In this document: in pieces, positions 12,550-24,087 of the stretch
Layout: every line of letters begins with the position of its first letter
Position numbering within the stretch: position 1 is the stretch's first letter
NCBI GenBank assembly: GCA_022578965.1
Contig: MU400586.1
Span: forward strand, 1-64,000
Direction of reading: 5' to 3'
Length of the DNA stretch: 64,000 nucleotides
From: Xylaria sp. FL1777
Lineage: Eukaryota > Ascomycota > Sordariomycetes > Xylariales > Xylariaceae
Notes under the pieces: generated by a model
The model's database searches: none
What the model was told of the DNA's origin: nothing
Seen by the model: the letters and a program-made list of their open reading frames with translations, nothing else
Made by a program: the position numbers and the translations under genes

Positions 12550-13737
12550 AGGCGTTTGGGGAAGGGGTGCTTAGGAGCCTCGCGTTGGCAACATGAGGGC
12601 ATGGTAGGATGGGCGCAGAAAATCTCGCGGAGAAGATGGCATAATTCCTACATATTTCCAACCAACAGTGGCAGGCAGCCTGGCAGAACATACATAATTA
12701 GCTCCAAACAGCGGCAGGACATAACCTAATTAGCTCACACATGTATTTATGTAATGAGGGAGTGTCGCGCGATAGCTAACCACCAGAGCTTTCGCAGGCA
12801 ATGCATTATTCCCTTGTACTAATGATACCACGATATAAAAAAGGTTAGCGGGTGATAAACAAAATGAAATAAAATAAATAAATAAATATGGTTTTTATAT
12901 CAGACAGATGGATATATATATATCTCTACCTCGCCTGCCTCCCTATCTGCCTGTCTGCCCACATCGGAGAATAATATAATCATGTTAACGAAAGTTGAGC
13001 GCTGCCATCTTATTAAACTAATTAGGCCGTGATCATTCAGCCAAGATAAAAGACAAGATCGCGTCAGATAGTGAGAGAACCCATGTATTTTCGCGGTTCA
13101 AAACATGCCTCGGCTAAGTAACCTTATCATCAGCACCACAGACGAATTGTATCCAATTACCAAGCTTCAAGCCCCTTAATGACTGGAATACCCACCCCAT
13201 CTCCTTGGCCTGCATAAGGGATACGTACGCCAACTCGGCGCAAATTTACTTGGGACATCACATTTGCTCTAGTTCCAACAAGCTGATAGGCATTAAACCT
13301 CTTTGAATTTCATTAATAATTATTATGTCGTTCATTTTTTATTAGTGTCGTCTATAGAGTCTCTCAGTCGCCCACAGCCGAAACAGGGCTCAAAGCTGTC
13401 TTGCTTGTACGTAATGTCACATAGCGAGACGTTTACTCTCGCAACCTTATAATTCCTCCATATGCTTTAATCATCACCCGACCATCCAAACTCCAGCCAG
13501 TGCACATCCCCTGTTACCCCCGTATATTTACAAAATGCAGCGCGGGTTTTGCCAATCAACTACCCGCCACGTTCTTCGTTGTCGATTACATCATGCCCAG
13601 TGATAATGCCACTAATACAATGGTTGAACGGAGTCAAGAAGAGCCTACTAGAGGCAGAAAAGTAGTGTGATAGGCAGGAATCGGACTAAAAACCCAGTTG
13701 CGTAGTTCTCTCCCCGCTGGCGAGCAAGATTGAGCAC
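12550..13737. other. Convergent intergenic region
   Basis: About 1.2 kb between two converging genes. It is AT-rich, with an (AAAT)n patch near 12868-12890 and a TATATA patch near 12911-12925. No coding frame is supported; it should contain both 3' untranslated regions. Confidence 0.6.
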
Positions 13738-14964
13738 TTATGCTTTTCGAGAGCGAGGAATGGTGCCGTTGGCCCTTTTGGACCCAGTAGCCTTCGCCTG
13801 GCCATTCTGGGAGGCATCTGCCACGACATGGGGGTCGGGAAGAGGTGCCTGGGACATGCGACGAAGGGTCTTGCGCGAGCTTGGTGCCTTGCGGTCCTTC
13901 TTGTAAGTGGCGAAGTAGAAGGAAATGAAGAGGACTAAGTAGGAGGTGAGCGTGCCAATACCAGCAAAAGCGGCGTACTCCTCGCCAGCACACTTTCCAG
14001 CATTCGGCATCCATGCGAAGTACGTAGACGTGAAGTAAGTGTAGGATGCGAAGTAGACGAAGCCTAGCAATTAGTTAGCGGCCGTCCCCTCCACAGTAAC
14101 CCATCATGTGCATATGCAAGTTATAACATACCGAGATCGATGACGAATTGAATGATCTGGAGCCGTGTAATCCACTCCTTCCACCAGATCTTAACACCCC
14201 TAGCGCTCTGGAAGTAGTACCAGTACATGACCACGTGAACGGTCAAATTGAGGGTGATGACAACCCATGAGACAGAGGTCGAGCCAACGAGCTGGGTGTA
14301 GCAGAGGAAAGCGGTTGCGCCATGGTGATAGCAGTGAAGGAAGGCTGTGAGATTTGGTATGAGTATCCTGATATAGTCGCGTGACTGGTGGCAGCTTCAA
14401 CTTACTCAATGGCTTCTTCTTCAGGAACAGGAACACCGTGTCCAAAAACTCGAGGTACTTAGTCAGGTAATTAAGCTACGCAGAATTTGTTAGCAGACTT
14501 GACCAGGGGCAAGGTGCCAAGTTGAGAGGTCTTGAACATACGTAGTACAAGACGACCAAAGGCTGAGTCCAACCGCCTTCGGCATGGCAAATGGCGTGGA
14601 AAAGACCGTGTCGAGCAACAGTGGGAATGAGTTGCTCGAGAAAGAGGGCGAGAAGGATGGCGCTGACGGAAGTCAGGATGAAGTTGTGAATCAAGAACAG
14701 CGTCTTGAGTTTGAAGGGTTCTCGGTTGCGCATCCACTCGCGACCACCGAAGATGATGGTGTAGTAGACAACGGAGAAGATGAGGGACTCCTTCAGCGTG
14801 GACAGTGGAGTCTTGCCAGCGACGAATCTGAAATCGTCGGCAGGGTAGCCAACGACGACCTCGAAGGCCTTGCTGAAGTAGGGCCAGAGCGGCACGCCAA
14901 AGGGCCTATCGAGAGTAGGGACGGGGAGAGATTCCCACAGCGCAGCGGGTGCTGGAGTGGCCAT
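13738..14964 (-). CDS. Very-long-chain fatty acid elongase (ELO family)
   Basis: Four exons (14964-14542, 14475-14406, 14344-14132, 14063-13738) join without a frame break to 343 residues, matching yeast Elo2/Elo3 (about 345). The histidine box LHCYHHG spans the start of exon 3, preceded by the family motif [20 protein letters not shown] across the exon 2/3 junction. Further landmarks are [19 protein letters not shown] and the terminal helices ending in [10 protein letters not shown]. The enzyme is a multi-pass ER membrane condensing enzyme that adds two carbons from malonyl-CoA to long-chain acyl-CoA, feeding sphingolipid ceramide synthesis. Chain-length specificity cannot be told from sequence. 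The C-terminus is basic (RSRKA), fitting ER retention. The start is the first ATG, followed by [21 protein letters not shown], close to the family N-terminus. Confidence 0.93.
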
Positions 14965-15207
14965 TGTGCGATGCTACGGCTGTCGGAGGAACACGAGGAG
15001 GAAGAGTTCGTGACGGTGGGCAGGACAGAGAGAGATAGAGTTGGAAATAGACGCGTGGTGCGGAGGGGTCTTGCGTAAGACGTGAGAAAAAGAGAAAGTT
15101 GTAAAAAATTGAAGATAAAGGAGCGACAAGAAGAAGTTGCACGACGGAGGGCAACTATAAAAAGAGACCCCTATGGCGCATTCATGAACCCGGGCGGTAG
15201 AAGCCGA

Positions 15208-15270
15208 TGCAGATGCAGAGGCAGAGGCAAAGGCAGAGGTAGAGGGTAGGATAGGGTAGGGTAGAGGCAA
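15208..15270. repeat. Purine-rich GAGGCA/GGGTA minisatellite
   Basis: Imperfect copies of GCAGAT, GCAGAG and GCAAAG pass into GGGTAG and GGATA units. It lies about 240-305 bases upstream of the elongase start codon, so it may sit in the promoter or 5' leader. Confidence 0.7.
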
Positions 15271-16835
15271 AGAGGACCACGGAAATCGGGAATCGTGAAA
15301 GAAAGTTTACGCAGGAGCCATTGGAGCAATCAAATAGGGAGGAAGGGGGTCGATGTTAAAAGGGGAAAAGCCCATTACTTTTTTCTGCGCTATCCTACTG
15401 GTCCGTCTGGCCTCCCACCGTCGACTCGGGGAACCCCTGCCCACGGACTCTCGGACCCTTCGGCACGGAAATTGGTGCACGAGCCACTGTCGCTATCTCA
15501 GCCAACAAACATTGCCCATTCCACCCCCCCCCCCCCCCATTATAGGTAGATAATAGCTAAGTACCTTAGATTACCGGCCGAGGGACTTTTAATGTTAAGA
15601 CAATAGTGTGACATGTATTCTTCTGTTATGAGATTGGAACAGCTCTTCTCTATCCTTTTTTTCTTTTTCTTTTCTCTAACATTGTTGTAGACTTGCCTCT
15701 TTTTTCGGGAAAAGATTGGAACTGAAATGTTTCGCCCAGCCATGTCTCAATAGTTACACAAGACGAACAACAATAAAGGTGGCATCTTTACTCTCAGCGT
15801 GTCTAAGTAAAAACGCGCCCCTCCCTATACATATGCATAGGTGTTTAGGTGGGGTGTCTGGCAGTTCATATTAGGCAGGTATAGTGTCATAATCATAAGT
15901 CGCCCTATAATAATATCTTTGGTATTGCTGTGGCATTCGTTCCACGTTGTGAGTTGATCTTAACATGTTACACCAAATGCATGGAAGAGTTCAAAGGAAT
16001 GAAAAACAGGATACGTACATCTTAATTCCAAGAGTTCAGTCGGGAAAGCAACGCCAAAAAAATTGGAGAGTCCGTCCATCTCTAGCAACCTAAAAGGATA
16101 AGATTTTAACCTCGTGCTGGGGGAGTGCATGCACATTAATAAGCCTGTCCTATAGCCCCAATGGCATATACGTGTGCTGGGAGTGTTGTTATTGTACGTC
16201 ATGATGCCCCATCTTATGTCATCATATTTATATCGCCTTGTTGCGTAGGAACTCCTATGTGTTATTTTTGACCATATGGTGAAATTAGTTACGTTTTCGA
16301 GTCTCGACTATGGGACAAGCTTATAAACATTAAAAAAATGTCTTCGGAATCGTGCTGACGTCTATTACAATTATACAGCAGTGAATCGGATTAAAATAGT
16401 CACCCAACCCAGTAGTCCCTGTGTTCTGTTTCTCGATTGAAGGAAATAGATATCCTGTTGGAGACTTGTTGGGTCCCAGTGGAATGGAGCCGAGAAACGG
16501 GTTGTGAAACTCCGTGTAACATTGCATGCTATATATCGCGTGTCCCTGCATTACTTTGTGTAGTATCTTGCCCAACCCGCCTAGCTGGTAGGAGATAGGT
16601 CGTATCCGTTAGGGTTATGCGTGTTATTATAATGCTTTGGATGGAGTAGGTGCGGCGAATGTTGGAGTATGGTCTAAACTATCACGTAGCTAAGTTACAT
16701 TACTCATGATAGACACATGAGCTGTAGTTTAGTTTATATAGCGAATTCTCTACCGAGTAAGGGGAGGGAAGTAAGCCATCACTTTTGCGTGTCTGAAACT
16801 CTATATACCTACTTTTCCATGTGGTCTTAAGGGTA

Positions 16836-17250
16836 GGTAGCTAGCACAAGGTGAGGAACAGCCAAAGTACCTACAGGTGTAGGACAAGTAGTACAAAACC
16901 TAGGTACTAGAACAATCACACTCCCCGTTATGTTTACAAAGTAAAACTCCTTTCCTACCTATCGCGCTATGTCAGGTTAATGATTGATACCTACCTAGGT
17001 ACCTAGGTAGACGGTGATATTACTTGAGGTTGGGAAAACCATTAGGTACAGTACTCGTAAGTTATGACCACCTTAGAGTATCTATCTACCCAATCAGAAT
17101 TAGGTCCAGCTTCCCAACGCTCAGACCACCCTAAGAAGGTAGGTAGGTACTTGAGTAATGAGCAATGCGCCTCTAAGTGGCTTGAATATGTAAACTAACC
17201 TACCTAGGTACGTTAGGGAGGAGTACCACCAAGTACCTACCTACTGTAGG
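16836..17250. repeat. Cluster of AGGTA/CCTAGG palindromic repeats
   Basis: At least eight blocks of AGGTAGGTA, CCTAGGTA or TACCTACC occur in ~400 bases. One, at 16991-17010, is a perfect 20-base palindrome (CTACCTAGGT and its complement). Related blocks occur elsewhere in gene-free parts of the window. Confidence 0.8.
17090..17098 (+). promoter_or_regulatory. CCAAT box, distal, COX6 promoter
   Basis: CCAATCAGA lies about 480 bases before the COX6 start codon and is identical to the proximal copy. CCAAT is the target of the fungal HAP complex, which controls respiratory genes; binding is inferred. Confidence 0.35.
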
Positions 17251-17337
17251 TAGTTCGCTGAGCTTGCCCTCCAGTAAATGTGGCCCAGTAATGTGACGCA
17301 GGAATCCATAAATCCCCACAGGAAAGGTCATCGTAGA

Positions 17338-17346
17338 CCAATCAGA
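17338..17346 (+). promoter_or_regulatory. CCAAT box, proximal, COX6 promoter
   Basis: CCAATCAGA lies 229 bases before the start codon of a nuclear cytochrome oxidase gene, a typical HAP-complex site. The identical nine bases recur 248 bases upstream. Confidence 0.45.
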
Positions 17347-17467
17347 GACGGCGGTTTCGTGAGCGACTTTGCTCGCTCTTGACTGTCTGCGGCCACTGCC
17401 AGAGGAATCATTCGATGGCAGAATTTATTATTGCCTAGTACACACTCTCAATCCACCCACCCCCGAC

Positions 17468-17503
17468 ATCACCACCACTCACCACTCACCACTCACCACT
17501 CCC
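17468..17503. repeat. CACCACT short tandem repeat in COX6 leader
   Basis: About five imperfect copies of a CACCACT/CACTCAC unit lie 65-100 bases upstream of the start codon, probably in the 5' untranslated region. Confidence 0.7.
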
Positions 17504-17566
17504 TCCTCTTCACCCGCTCCCTGACTGCCGACCGCACTGAACTTGCAGCACTCGACCCGGGCCGCC

Positions 17567-18477
17567 ATGTCTTCCGCCTCTCTGCTCCGTGTCGCCGTCC
17601 GCGGCCCTACCCAGACCTTTTTCCGCGCATACCGTCCCGTCGCTCCCTCCCGCGCCAGCACCGCCGTCGTCCCTGGCCTGATTGCCGGCTCCAGCCTCAA
17701 CTTCAGCACCACCATCGCCCGCCGAAGCGAGCACCAGGAGGAGACCTTCGAGGAGTTCACCGCCAGGTAAGCCACCTCATGCGTAGCCTTCCGACGAGCA
17801 GCCATGTGCCGTGAGCCAATCCGAACTATCTCCCCACGTCGGGTTATCTCGGCCATGAGACTGGCTACCCACACCCAATCTATCTCCTCGGACCTCGTCG
17901 TCTAGAAGCTGCAACACGGACCAATTGCCCTCGCAAGCACTTACAAGCAAGATCCACGCAACAATTGGGAGCTGACGGGAGCTTTGTTGCAGATATGAGA
18001 AGGAGTTTGATAGTGTGCAGGATGTTTTCGAGCTTCAGGTTCGTCGGCCATTTCTCCGAAACACCAGACCAACCACACCCTTATCTAACCCGGCTCCACA
18101 TGTGTTCCCTTTGACCCGATCGCACATCAGCCCAACAACATGAAGCTTCCATTCATAATACAGAAGCCATGTCTAGTTGATCCACCGACCGACCGACCGA
18201 TTGATTGATTGATTCATTTGCTTATCGTTTTGAACAGCGCAACCTGAACAACGCCTTCGCCTACGATCTCGTCCCCTCACCCTCCGTCCTCCAAGCCGCC
18301 CTCAAGGCCGCAAGAAGGGTGAACGACTTCCCTACTGCTGTCCGTGTCTTCGAGGGAATCAAGGCCAAGGTAGAGAACAAGGGTCAGTACGAGCAGTACC
18401 TCGAGGAGCTGAAGCCTCTGCGCGAGGAGCTCGGCATCGTGCTGAAGGAGGACCTGTACCCCGAGAAGGCCAAATAG
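17567..18477 (+). CDS. cox6: Cytochrome c oxidase subunit Va (yeast Cox6)
   Basis: Exons 17567-17766, 17993-18038 and 18238-18477 give 161 residues. Introns are gtaagc..cag (phase 2) and gttcgt..cag (phase 0). Residues 1-~45 form a mitochondrial presequence rich in R, S and A (SASLLRVAVRGPTQTFFRAY). The mature part matches the COX5A family: EETFEEFTARYEKEF, then VQDVFELQRNLNNAFAYDLVPSPSVLQAALKAARR and RVFEGIKAKV. The conserved C-terminus is LREELGIVLKEDLYPEK. It is a nuclear-encoded, matrix-facing structural subunit of respiratory complex IV, without a redox centre of its own. The middle exon is only 46 bases. The second intron carries GACC/GATT microsatellites just before its acceptor. Identification is secure from family length and motifs. 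Confidence 0.95.
18185..18214. repeat. GACC/GATT microsatellite inside COX6 intron 2
   Basis: Three to four GACC units are followed by four GATT units and end 23 bases before the intron acceptor. Such a repeat close to the polypyrimidine region could vary in length between strains. Confidence 0.75.
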
Positions 18478-19867
18478 ATTTCTTAATCGGCTCCGCTACT
18501 GCCAAGCGCGCAAACCTCCATCGAGAAAATGTGGGCTAATCCTTCCGATGCCGTGTGAGCGGTTGGGCTCCCCACGCTTTCGATCTCGCAATTAAGAGAT
18601 TATAATTCAAGTGGAGAGAGCTGTTCGGGAGGAAACGAAGAAATCCTTGGATGGGTTTTTGTGTCGCTTTTGGATGTCATAAATCCAACCACCTGTATAT
18701 GTCTACTACTATAAACAGCCTTTCTACCAACCAACATTAGAGGTTCGAATATTTTCCCCTCCTGACGGCGAAGAAAAGGAAAACCCCGGAGGTCGACTGA
18801 CGACACCGACTGCATCTAGGCGAAGATAGAGGCGAGGGCAGGTCGTATTTCATTTGTGTAAAGCATTGTCATTCAATCTAGGACCCTGTCACTAGTATCT
18901 TGTTACCGTGCTATCTCTGTCCACCTATGTGATACGTGAACCATGAAATCGAAAATTGAGGAAAGGGATCCAACAGAGCGGGGAAAGGTGTATTATCACA
19001 ACTACATATCTAGGATATCTAGGATAGATGTATCATACGTCTCCTTTCTACATATCCCCCTTACTTGTCATCTCCCCTTGAAATCTATAAAGACGAGCCG
19101 ACGGCATCTATTTCGCATTTCCCACCAACTGCGAGAAAGAAAAGAAGGAAAACCAAAACAACGAAAATAACGATAATAATAAAAATCAAGCAAAAGAAGG
19201 CCCTGTAGAAAAGCAAGCGAATGTGAAAGGAATGAAAAAAAAGCCTGCTACCGATATCCGTCCGCCTATTCATTCCCGTGTGTCATTTCCATTCGTTCGG
19301 TAAATTATATAAGTTGCGTTAGGTTTCCTTTCCTTACATCTTGTCGTGTCCCTCTCTGCTTGGCGTGAATAAGTATAACGACTTTAATCCATCGAGGAAA
19401 AAACCAGAGTAGTATCTGTATAAGTATATATGTGAAAGAAAGACAGAAAAGACCAAAAAGAAAAAGAAAAAAATTACCGCGACAAAATTCGTAAATACAG
19501 AGCTATCATTTGTTTGTCCATCTGTCTGTTCTATATACAGTGCTTCGTCATTTTCCTCATGGACACCTTCCACATAAAAGCAAACTTCGCTAACCCGCTT
19601 CCCATGTAACAGAGCAAGATATGGCTATCAGTGGTGAACCAGACCGTCGGGTATCGGGATATCTAATTGAGGCCAAGTCGAGAAGATAGTAGTGGTACAC
19701 AATTTTGATATCTGCTCTCTAAGAACAGTCTCCTACACACATCTCTCTTCAAAGAGATACAATAAGTTCGCCTGTTCGGTAAGTGCTCAGTCGCCACCGA
19801 AGGCAACCCTCTAGTAAAAATGCATTGTGATCAGTATCACGGAAACAGTCTATTGGTTTATACCGTC
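18478..19867. other. Convergent intergenic region, 1.4 kb
   Basis: The spacer lies between COX6 and the chromodomain gene, which converge. It contains poly-purine patches (19135-19200, 19440-19475) and no supportable coding frame. Both 3' untranslated regions should be here. Confidence 0.6.
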
Positions 19868-22800
19868 TCAGAACCGCTGGTCACGCAGGTGCGCAAACCG
19901 ACTGGATACCGGTCCCTGGTTGAACAGCGCCGCATTTTGGACGCTGTTCACCGAACCAACAGGCCCATCGAAGACGGCCACAGGTGGTTGGGGGCTAGTA
20001 CCCCGACTGCTACTCGGTCCTCCCATCGCACTGGGACCCCGGGTGCCATTTCGTGGACTCATAACACCCAGAGAGAGTCTCGGACTACGAGGAACGCTAG
20101 ACTGTCTAGTCTCTCTACGCCCGCTCTTGAGTGATTTGAGTTCTTCTTTGACCCGGTTAAGCTCCGCCTCGCGTTCGCGGACCAAGTTCTTTTGCTCGGT
20201 TATCTGTTGAGCGAATGTCCTGGCCTCGTTGCGGCTTTGGGTTTTGTTGACCTCGACAATATTGTCATTAGCTTTGCGTCGTAGTTCCTCGATTTTCTTT
20301 TCGTATCCTCGGTTCTCGGATGCCAACTCAGCAGCGCGCTGGGATGCCTGGTTGTACAGATTCTTGTTATAATCTGTATCACTTTGCATTATAATCAATC
20401 TCTTTTGCAAGTCCTCCACCTGCGCGTTGGCTTTATTTAGGTTCTTTTCCATCTCTGCCATTTTAACTAGGTCGGGATTAGACGAGTGGAGGAGCGCATC
20501 GTTAGCTTCAGCTAACTTCTTCTCGAGCTCTGCTCGCGTCGTCTTCAACGTAGCGATTTCTGTTCGGCAAGAGTCAAGGCTCCTACTTAGCACTGCTGCC
20601 TGTTCTTCAGCAGTCTTGCAATCGGCTTCAAATATGCCACGCTCTTCCAAAGCTTCCATGTATCTCTTCTGGATGTTATTGATAGATGATCCGTAGCTAT
20701 TGGTTTCTTTTTGATTTCGGTCACTTAGTTGCCGAAAGCCGTCCGCTCGCGCTCTGCTTTCTTCCAGTTTGGACTCCAGTTCGGCGAACTGTGTATAGTA
20801 TTAGCATTTTGAACTCATATATTAGAGTATAATATAAAGCACACACCTTTTCAGATACGGCTTGTAGTTTATCAACTGATATTGCAATGGTGTTATTTTC
20901 CGAGCTTGGAGTCAAATCATCACCAAGCAAGTTTCTCAGGGCGTCACTGATATGGTTCAAAGATGTTATCACCAGTGGTTGTGACATTTTCGGCCTCTTT
21001 GGTAGACTTTCGTCATTATCACCATCAACCTAGTTCTCGTTAGGATCCGTTAACGCTAACATACCAATCAACTTACATAAGATCTTTTCCGGCTCCCAGG
21101 ATGCTGATTAGCGCCTAGACCTTGGCTACTAAGCTGCGTTGCCTCGATTTGGGAGCTTGCAGCATATAGGTCATCAAAGATCTCGATTGGGACCGATTGG
21201 GGCTCCCAATAAAATTCGTCTTCGTCATCCTCAGGCATCTGAATACGCTTGGCAAACTTCTCGGCAATGGAGAAAAGCGGTTCTGATGGTTCCGGCTCTT
21301 CGACGTATCGCATCGCTTTCACTAGTGCCAGCATAAGTACATTCTTGCGTTCTAAAGGTTGCAAGTTTTCCATTATGCGCATATTTATGTGTTGTATAGA
21401 GGCGATATTGACGAGTGCTAATATGATCGGAGTGGCACTCTGTTCTGTTGTTGGCAACAATTCTTGCCGAAAAGTGTGGTCGAAAGCAATAACAACATCT
21501 GCATCCCTAGGAACTGAAGATTTACTATCCAAGGTCGAGGAGAGAGAAACCGTTAATGGATGCCTAGCATCTGCTGCACTGACGATATCCTGACCCGACC
21601 GGATATAATGACAGGAATTATTTTGTATCACATGACCGAGTAGATCCATCAACTTTCCTGGGCGGACAAGTATTAGGATCTTTTTGTCTGAGTTTAGATC
21701 CCGTAGGTTGTCGAGTAGCTCAGCTACAAAGGAGAACTTTGCGTTTGTACCAACGACATGCTTCGTGATCTGTTCTGGTGACATAGGTGGGAGACTATCG
21801 AGGAAAGGGGGGAAGTCGCATATATCGAAAAGGCGAGCGAACATAACGTCAAGCTTCTCAACAATGTCCTTGCGTGGCGTCTTATGGGGCAAGGCTAGAA
21901 AGGAGGCATTGTATTGATTCATCAATGCTTCATTCTCACGAATGATGTCATTATACTGCGGTCGACTACTTGTTTGGAAGGGGAGTGTGATGAGATACTC
22001 AGAAGGACCGGTGGGCACATGAGGCAAGAGGCTGCGTGGATACTCTTCCTGTATCTCATCCTCGTCCGAATTGGTTGAGCCGGGAAGAGCACCGGGGGCA
22101 AACCCGTCATCCGTCGGGACTGAGGGGCTAGCATCAACATCATTCTCGATGGAAAGCGTAAGAGCAGATGGGTCTAAAGTCGCGGGCTGCTCCATTTGGG
22201 GCGTATCGTATGGATTTAAAGGTGCCGCACCTCCTGGCACGTGCTCAGGCGAAGGATCGGGGTCGATGTGAGCTTGCATTGACTCAAATGATGCTTCAGT
22301 TCGAGTCTCTGTTACCGTAGACGGAAGCAAAAGTATTGGCGAAATCAATGGGGCAGGTACGTCGACTGTCGAAGTCTTATCACTCTCGACGTGGGCCTCG
22401 GTCTGTGCTGTAGGGTTACGGGCAACATAAGGGACATTGTCTAAGGGCGCTGGAGATGACACGGCTGGTGACGTTGATCCTGTGACAGAAGACTTGTTGA
22501 AGTGCCCCTCCCGGAAAAGCCTCAGCGCCTCCGCTGCGGATGTGCCATCCATATTAGGAGACGTAACAGGTCTAGTTTTCCGCGATGGATCAACTGCTGT
22601 GTGACGCAGGCTCTGTTTGTCACAGTGCACTGATGCCGGCTGCGACTCCTCAGGTAACACAGCGGACGGTGCAGGTTCGTGATGCCCTTCAGAAGTGGTA
22701 GTAGATATCCTAATATTGCCAGCTATCTCACTGAGAGCTTGACTTGAGTCCTGGGAGTCTACCTGCACTTCGCTATCCCTAGGGATAGTCTCAGGCACGA

Positions 22801-24087
22801 TTGTATCCTCTCCAAAGACAAAGAAATCCGATTGGCTTTGGGAAGTACCGTCGTCTAGATGACCGCCCAGGGGCTGAACAATCTGAGCCGCTTGGGAATT
22901 ACTCGGTGTTGAGCCTCTGTTGGTAAGTTGCGAATGCTGGCTTTCTGTTCCTTGGGAGGTCTGCGCGGTAGGGTTCTGTGGGAGAGACGCGGCAATGGTG
23001 GTGTTAGGGGATGTTGCCGCTGGGGTTGGGGTGATGGAGTCCAAGTTTAGGTTTGGTTCCAGTTGGGTTTGGAAATGCGGACTTGCATTGAATTCAGGGC
23101 CAGTGGATATGGTTGGATTTGCGAAGAATCCAGAAGTACCAACAAACCGTGACCGTGACTCCGGTTGATGGGAAGGAATGCCTGTTGAGGAGACCGAGGT
23201 CCGTGAGTTCTCCAACGGCCCTAGCAGGGTTGGCAGCTTCCCCGGGAATTGGCTTTCTCCGGGAGAATTGGCAGGCTCGCAGTAACTGTTGTGCGCTTCA
23301 GACACCGACGTGCCCGATACCTCTTGTGAATCAGGAATGACGCGCTGATCTCTCGCAGCAATGCTACTTGGATGCATGCGCTCCGGCAAGGTGGCTTGTG
23401 AAGATGTTTGACTAGCTTGCGAAGGCGGAATAACCCAAAATTCAGAGGGGTTTAGCACGCGCGGGAGCTCAACCACTATTTGCGCCCCCCGTGCCTTGGT
23501 CCCTTGTCCAGCCTCTGGATTTGCAGTGTCTGGAATCGATTGATCTCTTAATACCGCGTGTGGAGAGGCGGCAGGCGATCTGTTAGCCGGCCTCTGTTTG
23601 CGAGGCCCCTCGTCTGTATGGTCCACAGACCTCACCGGTGCGCTGTTGTCTGACTTCTGCTCGAGCTTTCTCTTTTTAATTGTCGCCAGCGGCAGCAAAT
23701 CCTTGTCTTTACAAGGCGCGCCAGGGGCCTTGGTCGCCTTGTTCTTCTTGTCCCTCCAGTCGTTAATGGCGAGCGCTGTCACGTTTTCTGCCGGCTCCTA
23801 TCCCACAGTCAGTCGGAACCCACAACGGAATAGAGGTTCGGCATATAAGGGGATACCCAGGTTGGGTCGTAGCGGTGACCACTTTCATCAGTGCCGTCCC
23901 AGTCTATCAGGTAGAGAATGCGCCCGTGTTCTATCTTCTCATCGACAATGTTGCGGATGGTAAACCAGCCCTCGGGTAGTGGCTTCTCTTCTCGTTTCGG
24001 CTTGAGCTTGGATTTGGATATAAGACTAGGACTAGGCCGATTATCTTGGGCTTGTTTCTTTGGCCTTTCCGGGTCAACCGCATTCAT
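19868..24087 (-). CDS. Chromodomain, Hda2/3-like and coiled-coil protein (class II HDAC complex subunit)
   Basis: Exons 24087-23857, 23797-21077, 21029-20847 and 20788-19868 join in phase 0 to 1351 residues. Residues ~41-95 form a chromodomain (WFTIRNIVDEKIEHGRILYL, then IDWDG and TWEPAEN); the first intron splits it exactly between TW and EPAEN, which supports the splice. A long Ser/Pro/Gln-rich disordered segment follows. Residues ~670-985 resemble the Hda2/Hda3 subunit domain (PTGPSEYLITLPFQTSSRPQ, ILILVRPGKLMDLLGHVI). Residues ~1045-1270 are a strong coiled coil, then a basic Ser/Gly tail. Family members dimerise and anchor Hda1-type histone deacetylases to silence chromatin. The start is uncertain: an upstream exon beginning near 24243 (ATG GTG A then gt) could add three residues. 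Equivalence to the CDP-2 subunit of Neurospora's HCHC complex is possible but not shown. Confidence 0.8.

Larger units (their letters stand above)
14965..17566. other. Divergent intergenic region, 2.6 kb
   Basis: The spacer separates the divergently transcribed elongase and COX6 genes. It holds a purine minisatellite (15208-15270), a 15-base C run (15524-15538), a cluster of CCTAGGTACC-type palindromes (about 16830-17250), and two identical CCAATCAGA elements before COX6. No gene is supported; frames of up to 84 codons are repeats or unstructured. Confidence 0.6.

Noticed and set aside
15208..15270. GGGTAG-rich block as an internal telomere-like repeat
   Set aside because: The units are mixed GCAGAG and GGGTAG/GGATA, not runs of TTAGGG or its complement.
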